From contig NZ_PHHD01000001.1 of NCBI RefSeq assembly GCF_002813445.1, positions 1,178,001-1,242,000 on the forward strand: a stretch of DNA of 64,000 nucleotides, in the 5' to 3' direction. Positions 16,440 through 25,369 of the stretch are shown here, piece by piece (the stretch's first letter is position 1; every line of letters begins with the position of its first letter). The position numbers were made by a program, and so were the translations under genes. The notes under the pieces were generated by a model that saw nothing but the letters and a program-made list of their open reading frames with translations, searched no databases and was not told where the DNA came from. This stretch comes from Pseudomonas tolaasii NCPPB 2192. Its GTDB lineage: Bacteria; Pseudomonadota; Gammaproteobacteria; Pseudomonadales; Pseudomonadaceae.

Positions 16440-16636
16440 ATAGGAATGACGTAATCATTTATGGAGGGGGGGAAATTAAGCTTTTGGCTTAATGAGGCCG
16501 CGCCGCAGAGAAGGCGACAGGATCGCGTACTAATCGAAAAGGAATGCGTCGGCGACGGCTTGCAGGGGGCAGTGGAGAAACCAGTGCGGGGCCGAATGTA
16601 ACACCTGAATTTCGGAGCGTCTAGCCCTGTTTCACG

Positions 16637-16667
16637 AAAAAGCCCCGCTGATTGGCGGGGCTTTTTT
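16637..16667. terminator. Rho-independent terminator after trxA
   Basis: AAAAAGCCCCGC, a 7-base centre and GCGGGGCTTTTTT form a strong GC-rich hairpin with A and T tails on both sides. It lies 9 bases after the trxA stop, so it ends trxA and insulates rho. Confidence 0.85.
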
Positions 16668-16675
16668 GACGACGC

Positions 16676-17005
16676 TTAGATGTTCGCGTCGAGGAAAGCT
16701 TGCAGCTGAGACTTCGACAGCGCGCCCACTTTAGTGGCTTCGACGTTGCCGTTCTTGAACAGCATCAGCGTCGGGATACCACGCACGCCATGCTTGGCCG
16801 GGGTTTCCTGGTTGTCGTCGATGTTCAGCTTGGCAATGGTCAGTTTGCCTTCGTAGGTGGTCGCAATGTCGTCCAGAACAGGGGCGATCATTTTGCAAGG
16901 GCCGCACCATTCAGCCCAGTAGTCAACCAGCACCGGGCCTTGAGCCTTGAGTACTTCGGCCTCAAAGGTCGCGTCGGTGACGTGCTTGATAAGATCGTTG
17001 CTCAT
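16676..17005 (-). CDS. trxA: Thioredoxin 1
   Basis: A 109-residue cytoplasmic thiol-disulfide reductase. The redox motif WCGPC has the cysteines at residues 34 and 37; the cis-proline segment is RGIPTLMLF. The start MSNDLIKHV at 17005 is the family start; the frame extends 14 codons further upstream to 17047 without support. It is followed by its own terminator and by rho, as in E. coli and other pseudomonads. Confidence 0.97.
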   Translation of the reverse strand: MSNDLIKHVTDATFEAEVLKAQGPVLVDYWAEWCGPCKMIAPVLDDIATTYEGKLTIAKLNIDDNQETPAKHGVRGIPTLMLFKNGNVEATKVGALSKSQLQAFLDANI

Positions 17006-17126
17006 GGATGTCTCCGGAATGTAAGCAAAAAAAACGTGGCCCATCATAGCCGCCCTTCCCCCGTTCAGGAAGCCGCCTCTGATTGAGTCTTGCTATGGTG
17101 GTGCATGAGTTTGGGTATCGCCCGGC

Positions 17127-17822
17127 TCAAGGCACCACGGGGGTGGCGAAGGCGATGCCGGTGCGCAATGCCGCGTTGCGTACGTGTTCCTGCATGGTTT
17201 TCTGCGCCGCCGCGCTGGCGCGACGGGCCAGGGCGCGCAGGATTTTGCGGTGCTCCTGCCAGGTTTCCATGGCCCGCTCCGGTCGGATGAACGGTAGCTT
17301 CTGACTCTCCAGAAACACGTCGGCACTGGCACTCAGGATACTCACCATCGCCTGATTGCCGCTGGCCAGCAAGATGCGCTGGTGAAATTCGAAATCCAGC
17401 CGGGCGGCAGCTTCAAAGTCGCCAGCCTTGAGCACTTTGCGCATCGCCTCGACGTTGTCTTCCAGGCCGTCCAGCTCATCGAGGGTCAAGGTTATCGCCG
17501 CCAAACCGGCTGCAAACCCCTCGAGGGCGTAGCGCAACTGGAAAATATCCAGCGGCGTGGCCTGCGCCGCAAACGGCCAGGCAAACCCTGGTGCTTCGTC
17601 CACGGCCTGCACAAACACACCTTTACCTGGTTGCACGCTGACCACGCCCAGGGCGCTGAGGGACGACAACGCCTCGCGCAACGACGCCCGGCTGACCCCC
17701 AACTGCACCGCCAGGTCACGCTGGGACGGCAACGCATCACCCGCCGAGAAGCCCTGCTCCTTGATCAGTTTGCGGATGGCCTGCAGGGCCGCTTCCGGTA
17801 CGGCTTGGGCAATGGAATTCAT
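17127..17822 (-). CDS. FadR-type (FCD) GntR family regulator
   Basis: A 231-residue regulator: an N-terminal winged helix (LPSQRDLAVQLGVSRASLREALSSLSALGVVSVQPGKG, about residues 33-70) and a C-terminal helical FCD ligand domain with FEFHQRILLASGN and the EHRKILRAL block that usually bears metal-binding histidines. It is divergent from the amino-acid ABC operon with a 255-base shared gap, so control of that importer is likely. I start at MNSIAQAVPEAAL (17822); the upstream extension to 17951 has poor coding character. Confidence 0.87.
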   Translation of the reverse strand: MNSIAQAVPEAALQAIRKLIKEQGFSAGDALPSQRDLAVQLGVSRASLREALSSLSALGVVSVQPGKGVFVQAVDEAPGFAWPFAAQATPLDIFQLRYALEGFAAGLAAITLTLDELDGLEDNVEAMRKVLKAGDFEAAARLDFEFHQRILLASGNQAMVSILSASADVFLESQKLPFIRPERAMETWQEHRKILRALARRASAAAQKTMQEHVRNAALRTGIAFATPVVP

Positions 17823-17951
17823 AAAAAACTCAAGGTTCCAGTCAACTGAGCGGCTAGTTGTAAAGCTATTCGCAGCCGGCGGCAAGCCACGCCCCAAAGG
17901 GGCTCGCGGGGTTTTCGCGGCGCTCGAAAAAGGTGCGAAAAGCGCGGGCAC

Positions 17952-17971
17952 TGTTCAGACCAGTAAGACCA
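17952..17971. promoter_or_regulatory. Candidate FCD-regulator operator between regulator and ABC operon
   Basis: TGTTCAGACCA and CAGTAAGACCA overlap here and each fit, on one strand, the TNGTNNNACNA pattern used by several FadR-type regulators with one mismatch. Position between the divergent genes supports it. The match is modest, so this is only a candidate. Confidence 0.3.
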
Positions 17972-18077
17972 CCGCGCCTCAACAAATCCCAGCGTTACAG
18001 GCGATCTACAGCGTGATGGCATGGGCTGTGCACTGCACCCCAACAGAAAATTCCTTCGCCATTTCCGGAGAGTTGCC

Positions 18078-18863
18078 ATGACCAAGCGCTACAGCGCCCT
18101 GCTCACTGCCGTGTTCGCCAGCCTGATGCTGAGCCACGCACCCGCCCAGGCCAACGGTCTGGACGATATCGTTGCCCGTGGCACCCTCAAGGTCGCCGTG
18201 CCTCAGGACTTCCCGCCGTTCGGCTCGGTCGGCCCGGACATGAAACCCCGCGGCCTGGACATCGACACCGCCAAGCTGCTGGCCGACCAGCTCAAGGTCA
18301 AGCTGGAGCTGACCCCGGTCAACAGCACCAACCGCATCCCGTTCCTGACCACCGGCAAGGTTGACCTGGTGATTTCCAGCCTGGGCAAAAACGCCGAGCG
18401 CGAGAAGGTCATCGACTTCTCCAAGGCCTATGCCCCCTTCTACCTGGCTGTGTTCGGCCCGCCTGACGCGCCGATCAGCACCACCGACGACCTCAAAGGC
18501 AAAACCATCAGCGTCACCCGTGGCGCCATCGAAGACATCGAGCTGACCGCCGTGGCGCCCAAGGAAGCCACGATCAAGCGCTTCGAAGACAACAACTCCA
18601 CCATCGCCGCCTACCTGGCCGGCCAGGTTGACCTGATTGCCAGCGGCAACGTGGTGATGGTCGCCATCAGCGAGCGCAACCCGAAACGCGTACCGGCGCT
18701 GAAAGTGAAGCTCAAGGATTCGCCGGTGTACGTGGGCGTGAACAAGAACGAGCCGGCCCTGTTGGAGAAGGTCAACCAGATCCTCGTGGCGGCCAAGGCC
18801 GACGGCAGCCTGGAAAAGAACGCGATGCAATGGCTCAAAGAGCCGCTGCCGGCTGACCTCTGA
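18078..18863 (+). CDS. Amino-acid ABC importer, periplasmic binding protein
   Basis: A 261-residue family-3 solute-binding protein. A signal peptide (MTKRYSALLTAVFASLMLSHAPAQA) precedes the mature start NGLDDIVARGTLKVAVPQDFPPFG. Conserved elements include the GLDIDTAKLLADQL helix and NRIPFLTTGKVDLVISSLGKNAEREKVIDFS. GGAGAGTTGCC precedes the ATG. It opens a four-gene operon with two permeases and an ATPase. The amino acid transported cannot be told from sequence alone. Confidence 0.9.
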   Translation: MTKRYSALLTAVFASLMLSHAPAQANGLDDIVARGTLKVAVPQDFPPFGSVGPDMKPRGLDIDTAKLLADQLKVKLELTPVNSTNRIPFLTTGKVDLVISSLGKNAEREKVIDFSKAYAPFYLAVFGPPDAPISTTDDLKGKTISVTRGAIEDIELTAVAPKEATIKRFEDNNSTIAAYLAGQVDLIASGNVVMVAISERNPKRVPALKVKLKDSPVYVGVNKNEPALLEKVNQILVAAKADGSLEKNAMQWLKEPLPADL

Positions 18864-18880
18864 AGCGACGGAGCTGATTC

Positions 18881-19549
18881 ATGGCGTATCAATTTGACTT
18901 TGTGCCGGTGCTGGCCAACACCGACCTGCTGTTGCGCGGCGCCCTGTTCACGCTGGAGCTGACGGCCATCGGCGCCCTTCTCGGCGTGGCCCTGGGCACC
19001 GTCGGCGCGGTGGTAAGGGCGTGGAAGATCCAGCCGTTCGCCTGGTTCTTCGGGGTGTATGTCGAGTTGATCCGCAACACGCCGTTTCTGGTGCAGTTGT
19101 TCTTCATCTTCTTCGGCCTGCCGTCCCTGGGGCTGAAGATCACCGAGTGGCAAGCTGCCGTGCTGGCGATGGTGATCAACCTCGGGGCTTACTCGACCGA
19201 GATCATCCGCGCCGGCATCCAGGCCATACCGCGTGGCCAGCTCGAAGCCGCCGCCGCATTGGCGATGACGCGTTTCGAAGCGTTCCGCCACGTGGTGCTG
19301 CTGCCGGCGCTGGGCAAGGTGTGGCCGGCCCTGAGCAGCCAGATCATCATCGTGATGCTCGGCTCGGCGGTGTGCTCGCAAATTGCCACGGAAGAGCTGA
19401 GCTTTGCCGCCAACTTTATCCAGTCGCGCAACTTCCGCGCCTTTGAAACCTATGCACTGACCACGTTGGTGTACCTGTGCATGGCGTTGATGATTCGCCA
19501 GTTGCTCAACTGGATCGGCCGCCGCTACGTGATGAGGAACAGCCGATGA
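18881..19549 (+). CDS. Amino-acid ABC importer, permease 1
   Basis: A 222-residue inner-membrane permease of the HisMQ type with about five hydrophobic spans. The family pattern YVELIRNTPFLVQLFFIFFGLP is present, and the cytoplasmic EAA loop reads AIPRGQLEAAAALAMTRFEAFRHVVLLPAL, which contacts the ATPase. The last four bases overlap the next permease start (ATGA). It should pair with permease 2 to make the channel. Confidence 0.92.
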   Translation: MAYQFDFVPVLANTDLLLRGALFTLELTAIGALLGVALGTVGAVVRAWKIQPFAWFFGVYVELIRNTPFLVQLFFIFFGLPSLGLKITEWQAAVLAMVINLGAYSTEIIRAGIQAIPRGQLEAAAALAMTRFEAFRHVVLLPALGKVWPALSSQIIIVMLGSAVCSQIATEELSFAANFIQSRNFRAFETYALTTLVYLCMALMIRQLLNWIGRRYVMRNSR

Positions 19550-20196
19550 GTGATTTCTCCTTCTGGGACATCGTGCGCAACCTGGCCACCGGCCTGCAGT
19601 GGACGCTGTTGCTGTCGCTGGTGGCGTTTGTCGGCGGCGGCGTGATCGGCTTGCTGGTGATGACGATGCGCATCAGCCGCAATGCCTTCCCGCGCAACGT
19701 TGCCCGCACCTATATCGAACTGTTCCAGGGCACGCCGTTGCTGATGCAGCTATTCCTGGTGTTTTTCGGCATCGCCCTGCTCGGTGTGGATATCTCGCCA
19801 TGGCTGGCAGCCGCTATTGCCTTGACCCTGTTTACCAGCGCCTACCTCGCCGAAATCTGGCGCGGTTGCGTCGAGTCCATCGCCCACGGGCAATGGGAAG
19901 CCTCAGCCAGCCTGGCGCTTAACCCGTTTGAGCAGCTGCGCTACGTCATTCTTCCCCAGGCCCTGCGAATTGCCGTGGCGCCCACCGTGGGTTTCTCGGT
20001 GCAAGTGGTTAAAGGCACCGCAGTGACCTCGATTATCGGCTTTACCGAACTCACCAAAACCGGCGGCATGCTCGCCAACGCCACGTTCGAGCCCTTTATG
20101 GTCTACGGGCTGGTGGCGCTTGGTTACTTTTTGCTCTGCTACCCCTTGTCCCTCAGTGCGCGCTACCTGGAAAGGAGACTGCATGCCTCTGCTTAG
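19546..20196 (+). CDS. Amino-acid ABC importer, permease 2
   Basis: A 216-residue HisMQ-type permease (MSDFSFWDIVRNLATGLQWT). It has YIELFQGTPLLMQLFLVFFG and the EAA loop SIAHGQWEASASLALNPFEQLRYVILPQAL. The ATG overlaps the previous stop by four bases, and the 3' end overlaps the ATPase gene by 14 bases, so the operon is tightly coupled. A longer frame starting at 19477 lies inside permease 1 and is rejected. Confidence 0.92.
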   Translation: MSDFSFWDIVRNLATGLQWTLLLSLVAFVGGGVIGLLVMTMRISRNAFPRNVARTYIELFQGTPLLMQLFLVFFGIALLGVDISPWLAAAIALTLFTSAYLAEIWRGCVESIAHGQWEASASLALNPFEQLRYVILPQALRIAVAPTVGFSVQVVKGTAVTSIIGFTELTKTGGMLANATFEPFMVYGLVALGYFLLCYPLSLSARYLERRLHASA

Positions 20197-20920
20197 AATT
20201 TCCGCCCTGCATAAGTATTACGGCGATCACCACGTACTCAAGGGCATCGACCTGACGGTTGAAGAAGGCCAGGTGGTGGCGATCATCGGCCGCAGCGGCT
20301 CGGGCAAGTCCACCTTGCTGCGTACCCTCAATGGCCTTGAATCGATCAACGACGGTGTGATCGAAGTCGACGGCGAATACCTGGATGCCGCCCGCGCCGA
20401 CCTGCGCACCCTGCGGCAGAAAGTCGGCATGGTGTTCCAGCAATTCAACCTGTTCCCGCACCTGACGGTGGGCGAGAACGTGATGCTCGCACCGCAAGTG
20501 GTGCAAAAAGTGCCCAAGGCCAAGGCCGTGCAACTCGCAAAACAGATGCTGGAGCGCGTCGGGCTGGGCGAGAAATTCGATGCCTTCCCCGACCGCCTGT
20601 CCGGCGGCCAGCAACAACGTGTTGCCATTGCCCGTGCGCTGGCCATGTCGCCCAAAGTGTTGTTGTGCGATGAAATCACCTCGGCCCTGGACCCGGAACT
20701 GGTCAACGAAGTGCTCAGCGTGGTGCGCCAACTGGCCAAAGACGGCATGACGCTGATCATGGTGACCCACGAAATGCGCTTCGCCCGGGAAGTCGGCGAC
20801 AAGCTGGTGTTCATGCACCAGGGCAAGGTGCATGAAGTGGGCGATCCCAAAACCCTGTTTGCCAACCCCAGGACGCCGGAATTCGCCAACTTCATTGGCT
20901 CGGTGGAACAGCCGGGCTGA
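20183..20920 (+). CDS. Amino-acid ABC importer, ATPase
   Basis: A 245-residue ABC ATPase of the GlnQ/HisP type. Walker A is GRSGSGKST, the Q-loop region VFQQFNLFPHLTV, the signature LSGGQQQRVAIARAL and Walker B VLLCDEITSALDPELV. The Walker B region has CDEIT where FDEPT is commonest; the catalytic Asp-Glu pair is kept. The ATG follows AAAGGAGACTGC and overlaps permease 2. The 3' end overlaps the convergent fimbrial gene by 29 bases. Confidence 0.94.
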   Translation: MPLLRISALHKYYGDHHVLKGIDLTVEEGQVVAIIGRSGSGKSTLLRTLNGLESINDGVIEVDGEYLDAARADLRTLRQKVGMVFQQFNLFPHLTVGENVMLAPQVVQKVPKAKAVQLAKQMLERVGLGEKFDAFPDRLSGGQQQRVAIARALAMSPKVLLCDEITSALDPELVNEVLSVVRQLAKDGMTLIMVTHEMRFAREVGDKLVFMHQGKVHEVGDPKTLFANPRTPEFANFIGSVEQPG

Positions 20921-21464
20921 TCAGCTCGAAACTGCCCTGCCCCTCCAGCGGTGTTTCATCGCGCACGTCCAGTGCATGGGCGGGCAGTTCTGCGTCGATC
21001 TCGAGCTGGGCTGTCAGGCGTCGGCCGACCATCGGTATCCCGCCCAGCCGAGCCAACAAGGTCTGGCCGGGCAGCAGTTGCCCACTGGCCGGCTCGCCGG
21101 GCAAGTGGGCAGCCGCCCAGCCGATAGCATGCCCATCCACCTGGGCGTGCTGGAGGCTGAGGTGAAAACGCCCTTGGCGGCCAAACTGAAAGCCCCGCCC
21201 GTCGGCAGCCCCGATAAATCTCAAGCCCATTGGCACAGGTTCTACGCACACAACATTCAGGCTCACTCTGCGTGGGCCAAGCGCGAAGCTTGCACCCCCC
21301 ACCCGCGCTTCCCGGCGAATGGCACCATAGTCGATACGTGGCTGGCTCAAGGACAGCCGGCAGTTTTCCGCCCGCGCGTCAAAGGCCACCAGCAGGGTAA
21401 ACAGCGCCAGCCACGGCAGGCCTGCGAGGTTAACGGGCATGGCACACCGCCGAGGTCGATTCAT
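20892..21464 (-). CDS. DUF1120-type fimbrial protein, last gene of the fimbrial operon
   Basis: A 190-residue secreted protein with a basic N-region and hydrophobic core (signal to about residue 32, LFTLLVAFDARA). The mature start ENCRLSLSQPRIDYGAI matches the N-terminal block of the first-gene pilin, including the first cysteine (C35); a second cysteine is at C73. This is the pilin-like pattern with one disulfide. AGGACAAGTTTT precedes the ATG at 21464, which lies 35 bases inside the usher gene. As the distal subunit of the operon it may be a tip or minor subunit; that is inference. Its 3' end overlaps the ABC ATPase gene convergently. Confidence 0.78.
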   Translation of the reverse strand: MNRPRRCAMPVNLAGLPWLALFTLLVAFDARAENCRLSLSQPRIDYGAIRREARVGGASFALGPRRVSLNVVCVEPVPMGLRFIGAADGRGFQFGRQGRFHLSLQHAQVDGHAIGWAAAHLPGEPASGQLLPGQTLLARLGGIPMVGRRLTAQLEIDAELPAHALDVRDETPLEGQGSFELISPAVPPSQ

Positions 21465-23892
21465 AAAACTTGTCCTGTTCAGGTTTATTTCCAGGCGCTA
21501 AACGCAGTAGGCACGAGGAAGCATCCGGCAGCGCAACCCGCAGGCTTTGCGACTCACTGACGTCATTCAGGAAAATCATGCCGTCGCCCACCACACTGGT
21601 CAGAAAACGATCACCTTTGCCGAACACCGCCGCGCCCTGTGGCAACGGCCGGCCTTGCTGATCGCTCGCCGTGAGCAGGATGCGACGCACGTTCACCACA
21701 TCGAACCCCACGGCATTGAAGGACCCTCGCCCCGCCGCGAGCACCTGGGTGCCATTCTTCAGATCGACGCGCCTGGGCAAGGACCGGGTCTGCACCTCGA
21801 CCCGGCTGTTGGTGTACGCCGGCAAGCCTGCGATCACCGCTTGCCCGCTGAAATCGGTCCATACCGGGCCTTGGGGCGTCTCGATTTCGGCGGAGCCGAT
21901 GTCGCCGACTTTCACCACGCCGAAGGTGTCCTGCACGGTGTAGGGCGAGAACGTCACACCGCCTTCATGAGCCACCAGGCCGCCCTGCAACTGCCCGGTG
22001 TAGCTGGTGCCCAGCGGGTCGCGGCTGACCCCGAGGCCAACCCGTGTGTAGCGCGGCAGCATGTCCACTTGCCCGCGAAAGGATTGCTCCCTGGACCTGA
22101 GATCTCGCTCCACACCCACTTCGTAATTCACGGACTCTTTGACCCGGTCGCTGAACGCCGTGCCCGCAGTGAACCGCTCCCCACGACGGCTGGTGTAGCT
22201 GTTCACTCGGCGATCGCCGCCCAGCGGCACGCTGACCTGCAGCCGTATCGACAGGTCCTCGTCCTGCCGGTTGCTCGACGATGCTGCGTCCCGGCGAGCG
22301 CGTGTGCCGCCGACCTGTGAATCGGCAATCAACGCAACATCGGCGTAGCGCATGGATTTGTTCCACGAGGCAAACACATGTTCAGAGGTTTGCCGGTCAA
22401 ATTGCGCACTGCGGGTATACCCCAGGGCAAACACCCCCAGCGAGGGATCGGCCCAGCTCATGCCCGCCGTGTATTGATGTTTGAACCGCGAACCCAGCTC
22501 ATCGGCCTTGAGCGATCGGCCTGCTTCAAGCACCTCGCGATAACCCTGGCTTTGACTGGTCGCACTGAAGTTCACGTCGAGATGGGCGAACAACGGGCTA
22601 CTGACAGACACGCTGCTGCGCGCACCGGACACCGCATTTTTACTGTCCCGGGACAGGTTCTGACGAACCCCCATGGAAACCCGCTGGAAAAAAACGCTGC
22701 TCAAGGTGCCGCCTGCCGACCAGTAGTCATCGGTACTCAATAAGCCGAAACCCGCGGAAGAATCGCGCCCCAGCCCCCAAGTGCCACTGCCCATGGCAAC
22801 CACAGGTGACGGGCCTTCCTCTGCAGTGCTGCGACGCAGCCTGCCCAGCGAAAAGTAATAGCCGGGCGCGGTCGGCACCGCACCGGCGAAAGACGCTGCG
22901 GGCACTACAAAGCTGCGCCTGGCGCCCCGCACATCAATCACGCTGACCTCAAGGTCGCTGGTGCCATTGAGCAACGGCAGCCCCGTCAGCCGGAACGGGC
23001 CTTCGGGCACCAGCGTGGTATGGATCAACACGCCGGACTGCCGCACCTCAACCCGCGACTGGCTCTGGGCCAGGCCCTCGACCACCGCGTTGTTGCTGCC
23101 GGACGACGCCCGGGATTGGCCGTCCGGGGAAAACTGCAGGCCCGACAGCTGTATCCCGCCGAACAGCGGGTTGTTACTGGACAGTTGCCCCACCTGGAAA
23201 GTCGATTGCAGCGCGGCGATGTCGCGTTGTGCGAAGGCGTACAGGTGTTCGGTACGCGCCTTGCCGTTATCGGACACATAGAACTGGCGGCTGCGGACAA
23301 TCCAGTCCTCCCAATTGAACCCCGCCTCGGTATACGCCGACACAAACCGGCTCGGCCCGCTGCGCGAGCGGCTGTCGAAGCCCTGCACGTCATAGTTGAA
23401 CAACGCCGCCGCGCCGCCCCTGGAAAAATGCCCGGCCTCCCATTCGGGACCACGCTGGGATTGCGTCGGTACCACCAGCGCCACTTCATCCGTACCGGGG
23501 CGCAAACGCACCATCGTCGTCGGGAATGCCCCGAGAAAGTCATGGCAAGCCTGGTCTGGCGAGGCGGCTTTGACGAGGACCCTTTCAGGCTTTACCAACC
23601 CGGCTTTCTGAAGCAAACCCGGCGTGAAGCACAACTGGCCCTGCCGGTCGAAGCGCGCGTCCACCAGCCCAAGCGGGTTGCCATTGACCCGCAACCCCAC
23701 CACCTGCACGCCTTCGCGAAACCGCGCCGCGCTGCGAAAGTAATCAGACACCTTTGGGTCAATGCCGTGGGCCGTGAGCGCCGCAAGGTCGAAGCCCTCT
23801 CCCAGCTCCAGCGCGGTGACCAGACCGGGCAGGCCCCACAGCGTGGCAAACCCGACAAACAGGGACGAGGTGGCCATCGACGGACCTTTCAT
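21430..23892 (-). CDS. Fimbrial outer-membrane usher (FimD/PapC family)
   Basis: An 820-residue usher that threads pilin subunits through the outer membrane. In order: signal peptide (MKGPSMATSSLFVGFATLWGLPGLVTA), N-terminal chaperone-subunit binding domain (about 25-140), a barrel, a plug around VPEGPFRLTGLPLLNGTSDLEVSVIDVRG, and C-terminal domains with FGKGDRFLTSVVGDGMIFL and a final cysteine pair. I choose the ATG at 23892, which has GAGGGG about 10 bases upstream; the ATG at 23910 lies within the chaperone gene. It is coupled on both sides with chaperone and minor subunit. Confidence 0.9.
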   Translation of the reverse strand: MKGPSMATSSLFVGFATLWGLPGLVTALELGEGFDLAALTAHGIDPKVSDYFRSAARFREGVQVVGLRVNGNPLGLVDARFDRQGQLCFTPGLLQKAGLVKPERVLVKAASPDQACHDFLGAFPTTMVRLRPGTDEVALVVPTQSQRGPEWEAGHFSRGGAAALFNYDVQGFDSRSRSGPSRFVSAYTEAGFNWEDWIVRSRQFYVSDNGKARTEHLYAFAQRDIAALQSTFQVGQLSSNNPLFGGIQLSGLQFSPDGQSRASSGSNNAVVEGLAQSQSRVEVRQSGVLIHTTLVPEGPFRLTGLPLLNGTSDLEVSVIDVRGARRSFVVPAASFAGAVPTAPGYYFSLGRLRRSTAEEGPSPVVAMGSGTWGLGRDSSAGFGLLSTDDYWSAGGTLSSVFFQRVSMGVRQNLSRDSKNAVSGARSSVSVSSPLFAHLDVNFSATSQSQGYREVLEAGRSLKADELGSRFKHQYTAGMSWADPSLGVFALGYTRSAQFDRQTSEHVFASWNKSMRYADVALIADSQVGGTRARRDAASSSNRQDEDLSIRLQVSVPLGGDRRVNSYTSRRGERFTAGTAFSDRVKESVNYEVGVERDLRSREQSFRGQVDMLPRYTRVGLGVSRDPLGTSYTGQLQGGLVAHEGGVTFSPYTVQDTFGVVKVGDIGSAEIETPQGPVWTDFSGQAVIAGLPAYTNSRVEVQTRSLPRRVDLKNGTQVLAAGRGSFNAVGFDVVNVRRILLTASDQQGRPLPQGAAVFGKGDRFLTSVVGDGMIFLNDVSESQSLRVALPDASSCLLRLAPGNKPEQDKFYESTSAVCHAR

Positions 23893-23899
23893 GAGGCGA

Positions 23900-24616
23900 T
23901 CACCCCTCATCGGCGTTGATCGGCGCCCGGTAATGATCTACCGAGAACCCATAAACCGTGGCCGGCTGGATCTCGACCTCCGTGACGCTGCCCAGCGGGC
24001 TGTCAGCCTTCGCCGCCAGCGTTTCCCCCGGCAGGATATAAGTGCGCGGCAGCATGGCCAGCGCGCGCTGTGGCAATAGTTGTACGTCCGGCGCGAGGCG
24101 TACCACGTAGGCGCTGTCGTTATGAACCGTCAGGCGTTCACCCGCCCGCTTCCACTTCAGCAACTCCCAGGGCGTGTGATGCCGGGGCAGGCCCTGCGGA
24201 TGCAGGATCAACGGCAAGTTCTGACGCAGGGTGATACCGATGGTCGCCCCACCCGCAGCGCGCGCCTGGGGGATGCCCTCGAAGGACACGCGCTTGAGCC
24301 GCTGGGTCTTGAGCGGTGTCTTCAAGGTGCTGATAAAGCGCACCAATTGCGTGTCACCCGCCTCCACCCGTGTAATGGGCGGCGTGACAATCAACAGCGG
24401 CTCCGGGTCTTCAGGAATGTTTTCCACCACCGAATGCAATAACGCAGGCCCCGCATCGGTGTTCTTGATATTCAATGTGGCTTCACCGTCCTCCTCATAC
24501 AGCACGACAACGGTGGTTTCCGGCAACATGCCATCCGCAACGGCAACAGCAGCCAACAAAACGCAAGTGCCGAGATAACCTGACAACGCGTTACTTATTA
24601 TTGATAAACCACGCAC
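23900..24616 (-). CDS. Periplasmic fimbrial chaperone (PapD-like)
   Basis: A 238-residue chaperone. After the signal region (to about residue 28) comes the first immunoglobulin-like domain with ATLNIKNTDAGPALLHSVVE and the G1-strand region LIVTPPITRVEAGDTQLVRFI, then RVSFEGIP and LRQNLPLILHP, typical of the family. Start is GTG at 24616 with GGGGAA upstream. It sits 105 bases after the pilin gene, beyond a terminator, and its stop lies 7 bases from the usher start. Confidence 0.88.
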   Translation of the reverse strand: MRGLSIISNALSGYLGTCVLLAAVAVADGMLPETTVVVLYEEDGEATLNIKNTDAGPALLHSVVENIPEDPEPLLIVTPPITRVEAGDTQLVRFISTLKTPLKTQRLKRVSFEGIPQARAAGGATIGITLRQNLPLILHPQGLPRHHTPWELLKWKRAGERLTVHNDSAYVVRLAPDVQLLPQRALAMLPRTYILPGETLAAKADSPLGSVTEVEIQPATVYGFSVDHYRAPINADEG

Positions 24617-24666
24617 TTACTATTCCCCGCAACCGTTCAAGTTGGTGATTGACATCCAGGCACCCA

Positions 24667-24716
24667 CAAAAAAACAGCCAACCAGAAAGTATGAATTTCC
24701 CGATTGGCTGTTTTCA
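24667..24716 (-). terminator. Terminator/attenuator between pilin and chaperone genes
   Basis: AACAGCCAA (24712-24704 on the minus strand) pairs with TTGGCTGTT (24681-24673), with an inner GAAA/TTTC pairing, then a run of T. It sits 6 bases after the pilin stop. Partial termination here would make more pilin mRNA than chaperone/usher mRNA, a common design in fimbrial operons. Confidence 0.65.
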
Positions 24717-24721
24717 GTCGT

Positions 24722-25369
24722 TTAGATGTAACTCAGTACCAGCGTGGCGCGACCATCAATGGATATATCGCGACTCAGGTCCAGGTCCTGAGCCCTGTTG
24801 ATGACCGCCCTGACTGCAAGCGTGCCGGTCAACTGGTTGATGGAAACCGGGGCAAGCGTGGTGCTGTTGCGCCACGAGTACTGATGTGGCGATTGGGCGA
24901 CCTTGCCATCGCTGACCTGCCACGCGCCTGCGCCGGTGCGCATGATGGGATACAGCGCCACGCCGGATGTGCGCAGGTCCCTGAGCGTGACCGAGTAACC
25001 ACCGGTTCGACGGGCGCCGACCGCGCCAAGACCAAAGTTCTGCGCTTCGGTGAAGCCTGCTCCCAGGATGCCCGGCACCTTGCTGCCTGCCTGCAGGTCG
25101 GTGAACGTGATGCCGAACTTCGCCGGCGTGCTCCCGCAATTAACCACCAGGGACGTGCTGCGCTCCTCGCGCGGAGTGAATGCCGCCTGGGACAGCTCAC
25201 CTGAACGAATGGTGCCGTAATCGATAATGCCACTGCCCGCCAGGCTCAGGTTGCACGCCGCGGGGGTAATCGTACCCCGGACGACCAGTTGCGCACTGGT
25301 GGTTGCCTGGGCGCTCAGGGCCGAAGCCAGGCAGACGATACCGAGAGTCAAACCAACAATCTTTTTCAT
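24722..25369 (-). CDS. DUF1120-type fimbrial major subunit
   Basis: A 215-residue pilin-like protein with a clear signal peptide (MKKIVGLTLGIVCLASALSAQA). The mature protein has the disulfide pair C39 and C78 and the family block TPAACNLSLAGSGIIDYGTI, and ends in a beta strand (RATLVLSYI) as fit for donor-strand exchange. First gene of the operon, followed by a terminator, so most likely the major subunit. The same ribosome-site form (AGGACAAGC) as in the last gene of the operon precedes the ATG. Confidence 0.85.
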   Translation of the reverse strand: MKKIVGLTLGIVCLASALSAQATTSAQLVVRGTITPAACNLSLAGSGIIDYGTIRSGELSQAAFTPREERSTSLVVNCGSTPAKFGITFTDLQAGSKVPGILGAGFTEAQNFGLGAVGARRTGGYSVTLRDLRTSGVALYPIMRTGAGAWQVSDGKVAQSPHQYSWRNSTTLAPVSINQLTGTLAVRAVINRAQDLDLSRDISIDGRATLVLSYI

